Assembly: GCA_023430425.1 (NCBI GenBank)
Contig: JAEZAR010000299.1
Coordinates: forward strand, 1-6,420
Reading direction: 5' to 3'
From: Actinomycetes bacterium
GTDB taxonomy: Bacteria; Actinomycetota; Actinomycetes; Actinomycetales; Cellulomonadaceae
Length of the DNA stretch: 6,420 bases
A model generated the notes under the pieces. That model was given only the letters and a program-made list of their open reading frames with translations. It ran no database searches and was not told the origin of the DNA. Shown one piece after another: positions 5,251-6,420 of this stretch (position 1 is its first letter; the number at the start of each line of letters is the position of its first letter). A program made the translations under genes and the position numbers.

Positions 5251-6402
5251 ATGATGCAGTTCGGCATCTTCACGGTCAGCGACATCACCCGCGACCCCAC
5301 GACCGGCCGGATCCCGACCGAGCACGAGCGGATCCGCGCGGTCGTCGAGATCGCGAAGAAGGCCGAGGAGGTCGGCCTGGACGTGTTCGCGCTCGGCGAG
5401 CACCACAACCCGCCGTTCTTCTCCTCCTCGCCGACCACGACGCTCGCCTACATCGCCGCCCAGACCCGGCGGATCGTCCTGTCCACCGCGACGACGCTCA
5501 TCACCACGAACGACCCGGTGAAGATCGCGGAGGACTACGCGATGCTGCAGCACCTGTCCGGCGGTCGCAACGACCTCATGCTCGGACGCGGGAACACCGG
5601 CCCGGTCTACCCGTGGTTCGGCCAGGACATCCGCAACGGCATCGCGCTCGCCGTCGAGAACTACGCCCTGCTGCACCGACTGTGGCGCGAGGACGTGGTC
5701 GACTGGGAGGGCCGGTTCCGCACGCCGCTGCAGTCGTTCACCTCGACGCCGCGCCCGCTCGACGGCGTGCCCCCCTTCGTCTGGCACGGCTCGATCCGCT
5801 CACCGCAGATCGCCGAGCAGGCCGCGTACTACGGCGACGGCTTCTTCCACAACAACATCTTCTGGAACATCGAGCACACCCAGGCGATGGTCCGGCTCTA
5901 CCGCGAGCGGTTCGAGCACTACGGCCACGGCTCGGCGGACCAGGCGATCGTCGGCCTCGGTGGCCAGGTCTTCATGCGGCCGAACAGCCAGGACGCGGTG
6001 CGGGAGTTCCGGCCCTACTTCGACGTCGCCCCGGTCTACGGGCACGGCCCGTCGCTGGAGGAGTTCACCGAGCTGACACCCCTGACGGTCGGCAGCCCGC
6101 AGCAGGTCATCGACAGGTACGCCGCGATGCGGGACCACGTCGGCGACTACCAGCGTCAGCTGTTCCTCATGGACCATGCCGGCCTGCCGCTGGAGACCGT
6201 GCTCGAGCAGCTCGAGATCCTCGGCACCGAGGTGGTCCCGGTGCTGCGCCGCGAGCTCGCCGCGGGCCGTCCGGCCCACGTGCCGGACGCCCCCACGCAC
6301 GCCGCGCTCGTCGAGAGGGCCGGCGGGCCGCAGGACGCCACCGTCTACGCCGACGCCGACGGCGTCACGGGCCGCTCGCCGAACGCGCAGGTGCGCGCGT
6401 GA
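5251..6402 (+). CDS. FMN-dependent luciferase-like monooxygenase, CE1758 family
   Basis: This 383-residue protein belongs to the bacterial luciferase-like (LLM) superfamily, which uses reduced FMN and oxygen to oxidise small organic substrates. It opens with the TIM-barrel strand MQFGIFTVSDIT typical of the CE1758 family. It carries GEHHN (49-53), the ITTNDPVKIAEDYAMLQHL region (residues about 83-101), LGRGNTGPVYPWF (111-123), WHGSIRSP (178-185), GLGGQVFMR (from 235) and TVGSPQQVIDRY (279-290). Two or more of these are near-invariant in family members I recall. A tail of about 47 residues after VPVLRREL (329-336) is Ala/Pro/Asp-rich and probably flexible. The start is set by CAGGAG ending at 5244, six bases before ATG 5251 (nine before ATG 5254). 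A TTG in frame at 5206 lacks a ribosome binding site and lies in the AT-rich box, so it is rejected. The gene overlaps the next by 4 bp, implying coupled translation with its flavin reductase. Substrate unknown. Confidence 0.92.
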   Translation: MMQFGIFTVSDITRDPTTGRIPTEHERIRAVVEIAKKAEEVGLDVFALGEHHNPPFFSSSPTTTLAYIAAQTRRIVLSTATTLITTNDPVKIAEDYAMLQHLSGGRNDLMLGRGNTGPVYPWFGQDIRNGIALAVENYALLHRLWREDVVDWEGRFRTPLQSFTSTPRPLDGVPPFVWHGSIRSPQIAEQAAYYGDGFFHNNIFWNIEHTQAMVRLYRERFEHYGHGSADQAIVGLGGQVFMRPNSQDAVREFRPYFDVAPVYGHGPSLEEFTELTPLTVGSPQQVIDRYAAMRDHVGDYQRQLFLMDHAGLPLETVLEQLEILGTEVVPVLRRELAAGRPAHVPDAPTHAALVERAGGPQDATVYADADGVTGRSPNAQVRA

Positions 6403-6420
6403 GCGGGCGGGCCCCGGAGC
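6399..6420 (+). CDS. Start of a downstream gene, probably the FMN reductase partner (CE1759 family); cut by right edge
   Basis: GTG at 6399-6401 shares four bases (GTGA) with the monooxygenase stop and opens a frame reading MSGRAPE to the window end. An AGG at 6389-6391 gives a weak ribosome binding site seven bases upstream, and the overlap suggests translational coupling. Only seven codons are visible, so the protein cannot be recognised from sequence. The identity is inferred because CE1758-family monooxygenases are characteristically followed by a NADPH-dependent FMN reductase of the CE1759 family, which would supply reduced FMN. Confidence 0.5.

Overview
The window is about 6.4 kb of very GC-rich DNA (third codon positions are almost all G or C). 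It is densely packed, uses GTG as well as ATG starts, and has TAnnnT-type -10 boxes, two of which sit so close to the start codon that the messages would be leaderless. This suggests a high-GC actinobacterium. Protein texture fits the Micrococcales (Cellulomonas-like), but that is an impression and not a measurement. No tRNA, rRNA, insertion sequence or CRISPR array was seen.

Layout: (1) 559 to the left edge, minus strand: the N-terminal 186 codons of a DUF885-family protein, opening with a short Pro/Thr tetrapeptide repeat coded by 12-bp tandem repeats. (2) 560-757: a divergent intergenic region with a candidate operator palindrome and a leader hairpin. (3) 758-2683, plus: a large two-part flavoprotein of the FadH / trimethylamine dehydrogenase type (FMN barrel, 4Fe-4S cysteines, FAD/NAD(P) domain) with an altered active-site motif. 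(4) 2783-4105, plus: TrpB2, the stand-alone tryptophan synthase beta-like PLP enzyme, behind a promoter flanked by an 11-bp direct repeat. (5) 4128-5114, plus: an atypical NAD(P)-binding SDR/epimerase-like protein, apparently leaderless. (6) 5251-6402, plus: a luciferase-like FMN-dependent monooxygenase of the CE1758 family, preceded by an AT-rich box. (7) 6399 to the right edge: the first codons of a gene that overlaps the monooxygenase stop by 4 bp. By family precedent it should be the FMN reductase partner (CE1759 family).

The five plus-strand genes point the same way, but most have their own promoter-like signal, so this looks like a run of small independent units and not one pathway operon. 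The only tight functional pairing is the last two: a reductase supplying reduced FMN to a two-component monooxygenase. TrpB2 has no trpA or other trp gene nearby, which fits indole salvage or another stand-alone role. I do not see a convincing new multi-gene system. The items most worth checking are the changed catalytic motif of the flavoprotein, the repeat-flanked TrpB2 promoter, and the AT-rich box ahead of the monooxygenase pair.
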